A DNA stretch of 17,161 bases from positions 1 through 17,161 of the forward strand of contig JBAWAP010000125.1 of NCBI GenBank assembly GCA_049589355.1, read 5' to 3'. Positions within the stretch are counted from its first letter, which is position 1. Each line of letters opens with the position of its first letter. Positions 8,104 to 14,883 of the stretch are shown here, in pieces. A program made the translations under genes and the position numbers. The notes under the pieces were generated by a model, which saw only the letters and a list, made by a program, of their open reading frames with translations, was not told the DNA's origin and did not search any database. This DNA is from JBAWAP01 sp049589355 (lineage in GTDB: Bacteria > Chloroflexota > Anaerolineae > VGOG01).

Positions 8104-9108
8104 ATGAATCCTTTGGCATTGAAAGCAGCTTTTCGGTCGCTGGTTCACCAAGACATGGAACTGGCGCAATATGCCACTTCGGACGAGGGGGCACAGCGGG
8201 AGTTCTTGCTTCGACGTAAGGAGGAATACCTAAAGGGGCACAAGCAAGAATGGTTAGATAAAAAGCGATCTTTTCTCCAAAGCTACATAAGGAACCCTGC
8301 CCCTCCGAATACCGCTGATGTACAACTTGAGTTAAGGATCTGTAAGGAGCAATGGGAACACGATTTATGGCGCGCAGCTAAGCTTCAATTCTGGTCAATG
8401 CCTCCCAACGAATATGTAGGACGGCGTAAACGTATTCTGGTATTCGACCGTGGCAAGCTACTCGGGATTATTGGCGTAGCTTCTTGTCTGTGGGGCCTCA
8501 GTGATAGAGATAAATGGATCGGCTGGACCACGGACAACAAGTACAATCGAATCAACCATGTGTTGGATGCTTACGTGTTAGGAGCAGTGCCCCCTTACAA
8601 TGGAATTTTCAGAGGTTCAAAACTTGTGTCCATGCTTCTAGCCTCAGACTGGTTCAGGGGATTTTGGGGCAACCATTATAGAGATATACCAGTGCTAATA
8701 GTTACTACTACTCTCTTTGGTCATAGCGCCGTTTTGCACAACACCAGGCTTGGTAATCGTAGGCTATGGGATCATATAGGACAAACTAAGGGCATGGGGA
8801 CTATGCATTTTTCTAAAGAGACTGTTGATATAGCCAAAGCTTTGCTGGATGCATACGGTATTAGAGTGAAGAATCGGTTTGGAGATGGCCCTAATTGGAA
8901 ACTACGGCTTATGCGCACTGCTTTCGAAGAGGCTGGGTTAGAAGCTAATGAAAACTTAACTCATGGATATACAAGGTGGATCTATGCCCTAGAATTAGGG
9001 GAAAATGCACGTGAGTTTCTTAGAGAAGAAACCGATGATTTTCTCCCCTTTCACTGTTCTGTTGAGCAGATTCTGGAAGATTGGAGGAGAAATCAATGTC
9101 ATTGCTGA
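8104..9108 (+). CDS. DUF4338/DruA-like protein
   Basis: A 334-residue protein whose centre resembles DUF4338, the domain of DruA from Druantia anti-phage systems. It contains GKLLGIIGVASCLWGL (117-132), SDRDKWIGW (133-141), GSKLVSMLLASDWFRGFWG (171-189), a PVLIVTTT strand (196-203) and DHIGQTKGMGTMHF (223-236). These match the family's G-x-G, RDRWIGW, LAS..L..DW and G.T.GRG signposts, but the LILPWV and ETFV elements are diverged. The N-terminal 100 residues are helical and charged. The molecular activity of DruA is not established to my knowledge. It lies 82 bases after herA, same strand. No convincing separate promoter is visible in that gap, so it is probably read with nurA-herA. The A+T-rich composition matches herA. 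Confidence 0.6.
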   Translation: MNPLALKAAFRSLVHQDMELAQYATSDEGAQREFLLRRKEEYLKGHKQEWLDKKRSFLQSYIRNPAPPNTADVQLELRICKEQWEHDLWRAAKLQFWSMPPNEYVGRRKRILVFDRGKLLGIIGVASCLWGLSDRDKWIGWTTDNKYNRINHVLDAYVLGAVPPYNGIFRGSKLVSMLLASDWFRGFWGNHYRDIPVLIVTTTLFGHSAVLHNTRLGNRRLWDHIGQTKGMGTMHFSKETVDIAKALLDAYGIRVKNRFGDGPNWKLRLMRTAFEEAGLEANENLTHGYTRWIYALELGENAREFLREETDDFLPFHCSVEQILEDWRRNQCHC

Positions 9109-9115
9109 CCTGGGT

Positions 9116-9296
9116 CGTCCATACTCTTGCCATCTGGCCCCGCGTTAAGGTGGGCCTGGGCGTAGCGAGGATGAGCTGCACCCAGAGTTTGAGCAGCGGT
9201 TGCGCCGCTCACTGGCCTACATGGCAGCAGGCTGCAAGACACTTTCGCTGGAAGAGCTCACCACTCCCCTAGAAACAGGGGCAGGGAAAAGCGAGA
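9116..9296 (+). pseudogene. decayed small gene remnant after the druA-like gene
   Basis: The frame through 9149-9296 reads like the end of a genuine protein (EFEQRLRRSLAYMAAG then KTLSLEEL), a style seen at the C-terminus of small antitoxin-like proteins. However, it has no start codon and is preceded by an in-frame TAA at 9146-9148. Upstream of that stop, the same frame from 9116 aligns without gaps to the 44-codon gene at 3929-3985 (RP...R-x-GGxGRSE conserved, tyrosine codon TAC replaced by TAA). It is probably a relic of the same family. No separate function is claimed. Confidence 0.35.
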
Positions 9297-9311
9297 ATGG
9301 GAGTAGTGAAG

Positions 9312-10355
9312 ATGGAAAATCCTTTGGTTGTCTTCGTCAGTTCGATGATCGGCGAGTTCAAGGAGGAAAGGCGCACTGTCAAGGAGGCCATTGAAGCCAT
9401 TCCCTTAACCCGCCCCTGGGTCTTCGAGTACACCCCTGCCTCTTCCGATATATTAGACGAGTCCTACCTGCGCTGGGTACGTGAGTGCGACATATTCATC
9501 TTACTTCTGGCCCACAACCTCTCAAGCGCCGTGCGTAAGGAGTGGCAGACCGCCTTGGCCCACGCAAAACCCCGGTTTGTCTTTCTCAAAGATGTGGAGC
9601 GTACCCCCATGGCTCAGGCTTTTGTAGATCAGGTTGACGTCAAGTGGGCAAAATTCAGTGATGAGGAAGAACTACGCCAGCGGGTGCGGGAAGCCATAAT
9701 AGATGAACTGGTTAAGGGCTATCGGCGCTACCGGCTAAAGGTGACAGATGTGGTCAGCGAAGAGGAACAACCGCACCCTGTCTCCGAGGAGGAACTGGCT
9801 AAGCTGATCCAGGACAAAGAAGTAGCGAGTATTCTGAGTGAGCTTATCCGTAGCCAGAAGCTTGTCTCCGTATACATTGACGCTCGTAGCGGTGGGGTGT
9901 TCTTCGGCGGCCCGGCCTATGTTGGCGGTGACGTCGTTGGGCGAGACCAAATTAAGACGACCCACGAGGTCCACTTCCATGGCCCCGTTACCGGTCCTGT
10001 CCACGCCGGTAGTGGGGACATTCGTATTGATACGAGGCGATCCGCCCCCGATGTTGCTTCTCTGGCTGAGTTATTCGCCACACTTAAGCAGGAAGTAACG
10101 GCTCAGGCACCGTCGAGCATGAAGACTAAAGCTTTGCAGAAGGTTAAGTCGCTGGAGGAAGCAGTGACCGAGGATGAGCCTGACCTGGGGACGATGGAAT
10201 CGGCGCTGAATTGGTTCAAGAAAAATCTGCCACAATTGGCTGAGACTGTCGCCAGCGTAATCGTCCATCCCATTGTAGGCAAGGTAATCGAGGCAGCAGG
10301 GGAGCTAATAGCCACCGAGTTCAAGCGGCGGTTTGGGGACTTCGGTCAGTACTAA
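9312..10355 (+). CDS. DUF4062 domain effector-like protein with shared adaptor and helical C-terminal module
   Basis: Starting from ATG 9312, the protein has 347 residues. Residues 5-100 are a DUF4062 domain: LVVFVSSMIGEFKEER, then FEYTPASS, ECDIFILLL and KPRFVFLKD. This TIR-like flavodoxin fold is widespread as an N-terminal domain of STAND-linked and conflict proteins. Next comes a 68-residue segment (9753-9956), nearly duplicated in the following protein, containing GGVFFGGPAYVGGDVVGRDQ. Then comes a VHFHGPVTGPVHAGSGDI patch and a helical C-terminal domain (about 245-345) that resembles TRADD-N/death-like effector-associated modules; that last match is tentative. GGGAG at 9299-9303 fits ATG 9312 with eight bases of spacing; ATG 9297 is an alternative. 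It precedes the STAND-like gene by 54 bases. Confidence 0.75.
   Translation: MENPLVVFVSSMIGEFKEERRTVKEAIEAIPLTRPWVFEYTPASSDILDESYLRWVRECDIFILLLAHNLSSAVRKEWQTALAHAKPRFVFLKDVERTPMAQAFVDQVDVKWAKFSDEEELRQRVREAIIDELVKGYRRYRLKVTDVVSEEEQPHPVSEEELAKLIQDKEVASILSELIRSQKLVSVYIDARSGGVFFGGPAYVGGDVVGRDQIKTTHEVHFHGPVTGPVHAGSGDIRIDTRRSAPDVASLAELFATLKQEVTAQAPSSMKTKALQKVKSLEEAVTEDEPDLGTMESALNWFKKNLPQLAETVASVIVHPIVGKVIEAAGELIATEFKRRFGDFGQY
9753..9956 (+). repeat. 204-bp coding duplication, copy 1
   Basis: This matches 10494-10697 without gaps. I count 165 of 204 bases identical and 55 of 68 residues identical. It encodes the SEEEL...IRSQKLV...DARSGGVFFGGPAYV...DVVGRDQ adaptor segment of the DUF4062 protein. 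Confidence 0.9.
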
Positions 10356-10409
10356 GTCTGGCTGGGTAGCCGACTGAAGTCACATTAGCCATTCTGGAGG
10401 AGTCCGACC

Positions 10410-12590
10410 ATGATGTCGTCCGATATGCTTGGCGATGCAACCAACCAGCCTGTGAAGCCCTCTGAACAGGCTCAGCCGCCTGAAGGTGAAGTAGCCAGCG
10501 AGGAGGAGCAGCCGCGCTCTGTCTCCGAGGAGGAACTGGCTGAGTTGATCCGGGGTAAAGAGGTGGCTAGCACTTTGGGTGAGCTTATCCGCAGCCAGAA
10601 GCTTGTTGCCGCGTACATTGACGCCCGCAGCGGTGGGGTGTTCTTTGGCGGCCCGGCGTACGTCGCTCGCGACGTTGTCGGGCGGGACCAGAAGAAGGGC
10701 AGTGTGGTTAACTATACCAGAACTACCTTTGTCGTCGGCAGCGTTTCGAGTAAAGACCTGGCTAAGGTGCGCGCGGTCTACATCGCTACCGATAGTTATC
10801 AGCGTGCCCGTCAGATTCTCCAAGATCAACACGTGCTCATCCTGTGGGGACAGCCTCGGTGGGGCAAATGGACCACAGCCCTACGCCTTGCCTTGGAATT
10901 CCACGGCGATAATGTTTTCGAAATCAGCCCCGATGTGGACCCGGAAGGTTTGCCCAAGTCGTTCAGCTTTGAGGCGCAACGTGGCTATGTCATTGATACG
11001 CTGGCGCCCGAAAAGGCAGAGAAGCTCAATGTCTCCCTTGTCAGGCGCTTGAGCGAGATGCTGCGGAAAGGACAAAGCCATCTAGTCATTTCGGCGGATA
11101 GTCGTGTGTCCTTGCCCAAGGATACCCTCTCTAGCTTCCTGGTTTCATGGGAGCAAGTGCCGGAACCAAGAGCACTTCTCGACCGACACCTGGCTTGCTA
11201 TCTAACCGACCCGGCCCTCCTCGCCAAAGCCCAAGGACTATCCCAAACAGATGAGGTCCAGAGCTTGCTGACCAGTCACCTCTTGCCAGGTGAGGTGGAC
11301 CAATTGGCGGAGCTGTTATCCGCAGCGGCGCGAGGCGAGCTCACCTTGGAGGAGGCACTAGCGCGCTTCGAGGCGCACACCGAGACTCAGGTCCAGGAAT
11401 GGTTTGACCAGCACGAGAATCTGGGGCAACGCACCTTTATGATAGCTCTGGCGGTATTTAGCGGGGCTAAGGATCAAGTCGTCTTCGAAGCCGATGAGCA
11501 CTTGCAACAGCTTATCAGGCCGCCGGTGGTGACTGAGGGGGAGTTCGTTTTCGAGGAACTTGATCTCAAAGAAGTGCGTGCCCACCTGGCTCAGGGACAC
11601 GAAGACACTGAGTATGGGAGAAGTCGAGTGAACACCATTGTGCTAAACAATCCGACGTTCCAGTCAGCCGTCTTGAGCCATGTATGGGATAAGTATAAGT
11701 ACTCTAGGCTAAGTAGCCTCCTCTTAGATTGGTTACGGTCTTACGGCGTGCATAGCAACTTTGATGTGCGGGCACGAGCAGCAGCGGCCGTGGGTGAATT
11801 GGCCAAGTATGATTTCGGACTTGCGCGTGAACGAGTGTTGCTCCCCTGGGCCAAAAGCCAAGATGGGCGTGCCCGGGCTGCCGCTGGTCTTGCTCTAGGT
11901 ATCCCAGCCTGGGATGGGGAGTATGCCCCGCAGGTGCTGAGACTTTTACACCATTGGGCTACCCTCAAGAAGAATTGGCGGTTGCAGTGGACAGCCGCAG
12001 CAGCTTATGGTAGCATCGTGGGACTGCGTTTTCCTGATGCGGCACTGCGGGATCTCTATGTCATCGCTGAAACCGAGGATGGGCGTCTATACGGTGTAAT
12101 CAGCCGCAGCGTCGCCAACTTATTCGAAGCTGGCCGCTCTGCGCCAGACTACTATGGCAAGGTATTGGATAGCCTATTGAGCTGGACGGTGGCTAAGTCC
12201 AAGCTGGTCAGGCTTACAGGCCTTCTTATCTTCCTAGAGTTAGCCACTAACTCCAGAGTCGGGCCAGTCTCGGACGATGGCCCCAATACCTGGCCCACGT
12301 TGCTATGGCTAGCTCAGGAGGATGAAGGCTATCGGGAAATAGTGACCACGCTACTTCGTCGGGCATTGGCTGTCAAACCAAGTCGCAAGGCGGCGTTGGA
12401 TGTACTTCGTCGTTGGCTATTACAGGCAGATGAAGATACTTATTTGCAATCCTCTGTAGAGCGCATCGTCGTGACCTTGGCTCTCCAAGGTAAGCAGCGT
12501 GAGCGCCTGATCTTCTACCTAGATAAGTGGGCATGTCACCCGAAAGAACCTAGTCGTTCTGCAAAGCACATTCTAATGGCTCTTCTGTAA
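10410..12590 (+). CDS. STAND-like protein with degenerate P-loop and C-terminal helical repeats
   Basis: A 726-residue protein. Residues 29-96 are the adaptor segment shared with the DUF4062 protein upstream. Residues 110-240 read like an NTPase core of the STAND type: YIATDSYQRARQIL, then the P-loop position LWGQPRWGKWTTALRLA (145-161), RGYVIDTLAP (191-200) and SHLVISADSRVSL (223-235). The loop is atypical: Arg replaces the fourth-position Gly of GxxGxGK[ST], and Trp follows the Lys; no DD Walker B is visible. ATP binding is therefore uncertain, and an inactive-STAND scaffold is possible. Residues 450-720 are helical and rich in Ala/Leu with RARAAA-type repeats (about 455 and 487), consistent with HEAT-like sensor repeats. 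GGAGG at 10396-10400 supports ATG 10410. Cotranscription with both neighbours is likely. Confidence 0.72.
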   Translation: MMSSDMLGDATNQPVKPSEQAQPPEGEVASEEEQPRSVSEEELAELIRGKEVASTLGELIRSQKLVAAYIDARSGGVFFGGPAYVARDVVGRDQKKGSVVNYTRTTFVVGSVSSKDLAKVRAVYIATDSYQRARQILQDQHVLILWGQPRWGKWTTALRLALEFHGDNVFEISPDVDPEGLPKSFSFEAQRGYVIDTLAPEKAEKLNVSLVRRLSEMLRKGQSHLVISADSRVSLPKDTLSSFLVSWEQVPEPRALLDRHLACYLTDPALLAKAQGLSQTDEVQSLLTSHLLPGEVDQLAELLSAAARGELTLEEALARFEAHTETQVQEWFDQHENLGQRTFMIALAVFSGAKDQVVFEADEHLQQLIRPPVVTEGEFVFEELDLKEVRAHLAQGHEDTEYGRSRVNTIVLNNPTFQSAVLSHVWDKYKYSRLSSLLLDWLRSYGVHSNFDVRARAAAAVGELAKYDFGLARERVLLPWAKSQDGRARAAAGLALGIPAWDGEYAPQVLRLLHHWATLKKNWRLQWTAAAAYGSIVGLRFPDAALRDLYVIAETEDGRLYGVISRSVANLFEAGRSAPDYYGKVLDSLLSWTVAKSKLVRLTGLLIFLELATNSRVGPVSDDGPNTWPTLLWLAQEDEGYREIVTTLLRRALAVKPSRKAALDVLRRWLLQADEDTYLQSSVERIVVTLALQGKQRERLIFYLDKWACHPKEPSRSAKHILMALL
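10494..10697 (+). repeat. 204-bp coding duplication, copy 2
   Basis: This is the second copy of 9753-9956, encoding residues 29-96 of the STAND-like protein. Most of the 39 base differences are at third codon positions, so the protein segment looks maintained by selection rather than recently copied. Confidence 0.9.
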
Positions 12591-12625
12591 AACGAATTCG
12601 CAAAGCGTGAAAAGGAGGTTTGAAA

Positions 12626-13582
12626 GTGACTGAGCAATCGCCCGATCCTATTTTCGTCAAAGAATCTGTCCCTCGCTTGGGGCTATTCAAGCGACGCCCA
12701 AGTCCAGAGCCCGATGTGGCGCTGGTACTCTACCGGGAAGGACACCCGCTCATCACCCTTTGGCCTGGCGACAGACTGACCGCTGGCGAGACTGTCTTTG
12801 GGAAATACCAGACGGTCTACAAGGTAGATGTCAGCGACCGCTCTTTCAGTTTTCAGTGTGCGCTTCCGTGTGAGGGCGATGCCTTTGAATTCCAGGCCGA
12901 TGTGCATGTCATCTATGCGGTAAGCAATCCAGCCGCAATCGTTGAACACAAAAGCAAAATCGTCGATGGGCGCGGAGTGCTCGAACCGCTGATCATGCAG
13001 ACCCTTCGAACTACCAGCCGGCAATTCCGGGTGGAGCAGAGCGCGCAGGCAGAGATAGCATTGATGCGGACCATCGAGGGCAAGGATTATGATGTGGGGC
13101 TGAAGGTCAAACATCTCGTTGTCAAACTTCAACCAGATAAAGATGCCCGCGAACATATCCGGCAACTCGAGGAAATCAAGCGTCGCACGGAGCGAGAAAA
13201 AGCCGACATCAAACGCTCGAAACAAGTTGAAGCAGCCCAGGCTGCATTGGAGGAGGAGCGCCGGGAATTCGAGAGGGTTAAAGAGGAATGGAAACTCGAG
13301 CAGAAGCAAAGGCAGATGCGATTCTATAGCACGGTCATCAAGCAGTTGCCTGTACTCCAATTGGCGAACAAACCTGACGATGTGCCAGCAGTGGTCAAGA
13401 TGTTGCGAGAGCAACAACAAGCTGAGTTTGAGCGCCAACTGGCACTGTTGAGGACTTTGGTAGAAGAAGATATTCTCGAAGCATATCAATTGGAAGAGGC
13501 TGCTAAGCACGTGCTGCGCCTGATGGAGGGCGAGCAGTCCACAAACTCCACGCCCAAGAGCGCGGAAGAGGACTCTGACTGA
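12626..13582 (+). CDS. SPFH/band-7-like coiled-coil protein
   Basis: A 318-residue protein from GTG 12626. AGGAGG at 12613-12618 lies seven bases before it, whereas the in-frame TTG at 12620 is too close to that site. Residues 28-150 resemble an SPFH (stomatin/flotillin/band 7) domain: WPGDRLTAGETVFGKYQTVY, then FQCALPCEGDAFEFQADV (77-94) and IYAVSNPAAIVE (96-107). Residues 178-230 are a highly charged coiled coil (EEIKRRTEREKADIKR and following), and a second helical part precedes a Ser/Thr/Asn-rich acidic tail. No membrane segment is visible, unlike classical membrane-anchored SPFH proteins, so it may be peripheral or recruited by the membrane protein encoded next. SPFH proteins build oligomeric membrane scaffolds. 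It follows the STAND-like gene by 35 bases. Confidence 0.7.
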   Translation: MTEQSPDPIFVKESVPRLGLFKRRPSPEPDVALVLYREGHPLITLWPGDRLTAGETVFGKYQTVYKVDVSDRSFSFQCALPCEGDAFEFQADVHVIYAVSNPAAIVEHKSKIVDGRGVLEPLIMQTLRTTSRQFRVEQSAQAEIALMRTIEGKDYDVGLKVKHLVVKLQPDKDAREHIRQLEEIKRRTEREKADIKRSKQVEAAQAALEEERREFERVKEEWKLEQKQRQMRFYSTVIKQLPVLQLANKPDDVPAVVKMLREQQQAEFERQLALLRTLVEEDILEAYQLEEAAKHVLRLMEGEQSTNSTPKSAEEDSD

Positions 13583-13620
13583 AATTTGCATCACTCTTTA
13601 ACACTCTGACCGGGGGGATC

Positions 13621-14277
13621 ATGATCCCTGAGTCCGTGCAAAACGTCATAGAAACTGTCTGGCAGGTCTTACTGGCCATCCCAATGACCTGGCGTGCGGG
13701 GGCGATCATCGGAGGGATCATTGTCGGAGCTTACCTGCTGCTGTATGCGGAATTCCGCCTCACAACACGGCTGCGGCAGATAGGTTGGAAGCCAATGCCG
13801 GGCACTCACCTGGTTGGAGATTTTGTCAAGTGGGTAGTCAGGCTTTCGCGCTGGGCTCTGGTTTTGTGGCTTATCGGTGTCGTGTTGTGGTATGCCTGGC
13901 TATTCGCCTCCCAAACCCCTTTGGAATCCTATCTGGACCAAGAAGGAGAATGGTGGAGTGCCGTTAAGGAATTCATACGTACGGGGGAGTGGATGGTGCC
14001 ATCTTCGACAGATAAGCTACCCCATACAATAGTGCCCACTCTCACTATCTCTCCTACGCCAATACCTTCTCGAACTCCTACCCGACATCCATCTACCACC
14101 AGTAAATCTGAGGTATATCATGTGGTAGAAGCAGGTGACTCACTGAGCGAAATTGCCCAAAGATATCAGGTGACAGTTCAGGATCTCATCGAGGCAAACA
14201 AAGATGCTTATCCATCCCTTGTAACTGATCCACGCACCATCAGGGTTGGTTGGCGCCTGCGGATACCACAACGTTGA
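13621..14277 (+). CDS. two-TM membrane protein with C-terminal LysM domain
   Basis: A 218-residue protein. Hydrophobic segments at 24-44 (beginning WRAGAIIGGIIVGAYLLLY) and 75-96 (beginning LSRWALVLWLIGVVLWYAW) are two transmembrane helices flanking a short basic loop. A Thr/Pro/Ser linker (about 134-160, for example ISPTPIPSRTPTR) leads to a complete LysM domain at 166-216 (YHVVEAGDSLSEIAQRY, then VQDLIEAN and GWRLRIP). LysM binds peptidoglycan glycans, so the C-terminus should lie outside the membrane. The only ribosome site is a G-run three bases before ATG 13621, rather close. It follows the SPFH-like gene by 38 bases and probably ends the operon. It could anchor the module at the envelope; that role is inferred. 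Confidence 0.8.
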   Translation: MIPESVQNVIETVWQVLLAIPMTWRAGAIIGGIIVGAYLLLYAEFRLTTRLRQIGWKPMPGTHLVGDFVKWVVRLSRWALVLWLIGVVLWYAWLFASQTPLESYLDQEGEWWSAVKEFIRTGEWMVPSSTDKLPHTIVPTLTISPTPIPSRTPTRHPSTTSKSEVYHVVEAGDSLSEIAQRYQVTVQDLIEANKDAYPSLVTDPRTIRVGWRLRIPQR

Positions 14278-14298
14278 TCGATCATGCGTCCGGACGCA
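14275..14298. repeat. two abutting perfect palindromes at the operon end
   Basis: TGATCGATCA (14275-14284, including the LysM gene stop codon) is followed directly by TGCGTCCGGACGCA (14285-14298). Both are perfect. There is no loop and no following T-run, so they are not standard terminators; a protein-binding site is possible. Confidence 0.5.
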
Positions 14299-14515
14299 AG
14301 CGCGACACCCTAACCGAACCATTTATGACCACGACATGGGGTTGGAGACAGAGACCTTGCAGGAACTGGAAGAATCATCGGTAATGGTGGGATGAGGTCA
14401 TGACCCACTATGATTTACACGCGGGGGTAGCACTATGTCGCAAAAGATAGCCAACCATAATTAGAACCGAAGCTCAAACTGGAATTCGTGGAGGAGAATC
14501 GGGAGGCAAGGAGAA
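14299..14515 (+). other. degenerate intergenic stretch
   Basis: About 215 bases with only very short open frames (for example from 14399 and 14434, ending within 9-17 codons) and no recognisable family. It could be the remains of a gene associated with the broken antitoxin downstream. The end holds the ribosome site GGGAGG (14501-14506) for that gene. Confidence 0.4.
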
Positions 14516-14796
14516 ATGGAGACTAAACGTGTCACCTTACACTTCCAATCAATGTCTATGAAGAAGTATTGGGAGCAAAAGGAGAAGAGATCCCCAGTAT
14601 AGCCGATTTCGTCAGGACGGCTGTGGTGGAGAAGCTTGCCAGGATGCGCTGGCGGCGCAACCTGGAAGATTTGCGGCGGGAGATCAGGGAAGCTGGCGGC
14701 CTCAAACTGAGAGGCAGCAAGGAGGAGGTCATTGAGCGCCTCAGAGAGACTCGGCGCGAGATTTTTGAGACCGAGTACGCTCATCTGTATAGATAG
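14516..14796 (+). pseudogene. CopG/ribbon-helix-helix antitoxin-like gene broken by an apparent one-base deletion
   Basis: The frame from ATG 14516 reads METKRVTLHF, a typical ribbon-helix-helix beginning, and then goes out of frame and stops at 14600-14602. From 14545 in the next frame the text continues as PINVYEEVLGAKGEEIPSI, followed by ADFVRTAVVEKLARM and a basic helical tail to a stop at 14794-14796. Adding one C in the TTCC at 14543-14546 would join the two into a 93-residue protein with a normal N-terminal RHH DNA-binding region. A shorter in-frame start at TTG 14569 would lack the DNA-binding strand. Upstream, GGGAGG lies nine bases before ATG 14516. No toxin gene is visible next to it. 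It is either a pseudogene or a sequencing/assembly error in a homopolymer. Confidence 0.65.
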
Positions 14797-14851
14797 CAAT
14801 CAATTCATCTCTCTTGGAGGCACACCAACCATCACCCGTCTGTGATGAGGT

Positions 14852-14868
14852 CCGGTTGAGGGAACCGG
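14852..14868 (+). promoter_or_regulatory. small hairpin before the SWIM gene
   Basis: CCGGTT (14852-14857), loop GAGGG, AACCGG (14863-14868). It lies just before ATG 14884 and overlaps the start of the GGAGTGAG ribosome site (14867-14874), so it could affect translation; this is a guess. Confidence 0.35.
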
Positions 14869-14883
14869 AGTGAGAGAAAGCAC

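Noticed and set aside
9297..9311. Upstream ATG 9297 as the DUF4062 start
   Set aside because: Possible, but GGGAG at 9299-9303 is better spaced for ATG 9312 and the domain begins right after it.
12620..12625. TTG 12620 as the start of the SPFH-like gene
   Set aside because: It lies only one base after the AGGAGG ribosome site; GTG 12626 has normal seven-base spacing.
12683..13594. Long open frame on the minus strand opposite the SPFH-like gene
   Set aside because: Its translation is low in recognisable structure, and the plus-strand gene has a strong ribosome site, band-7 motifs and operon context.
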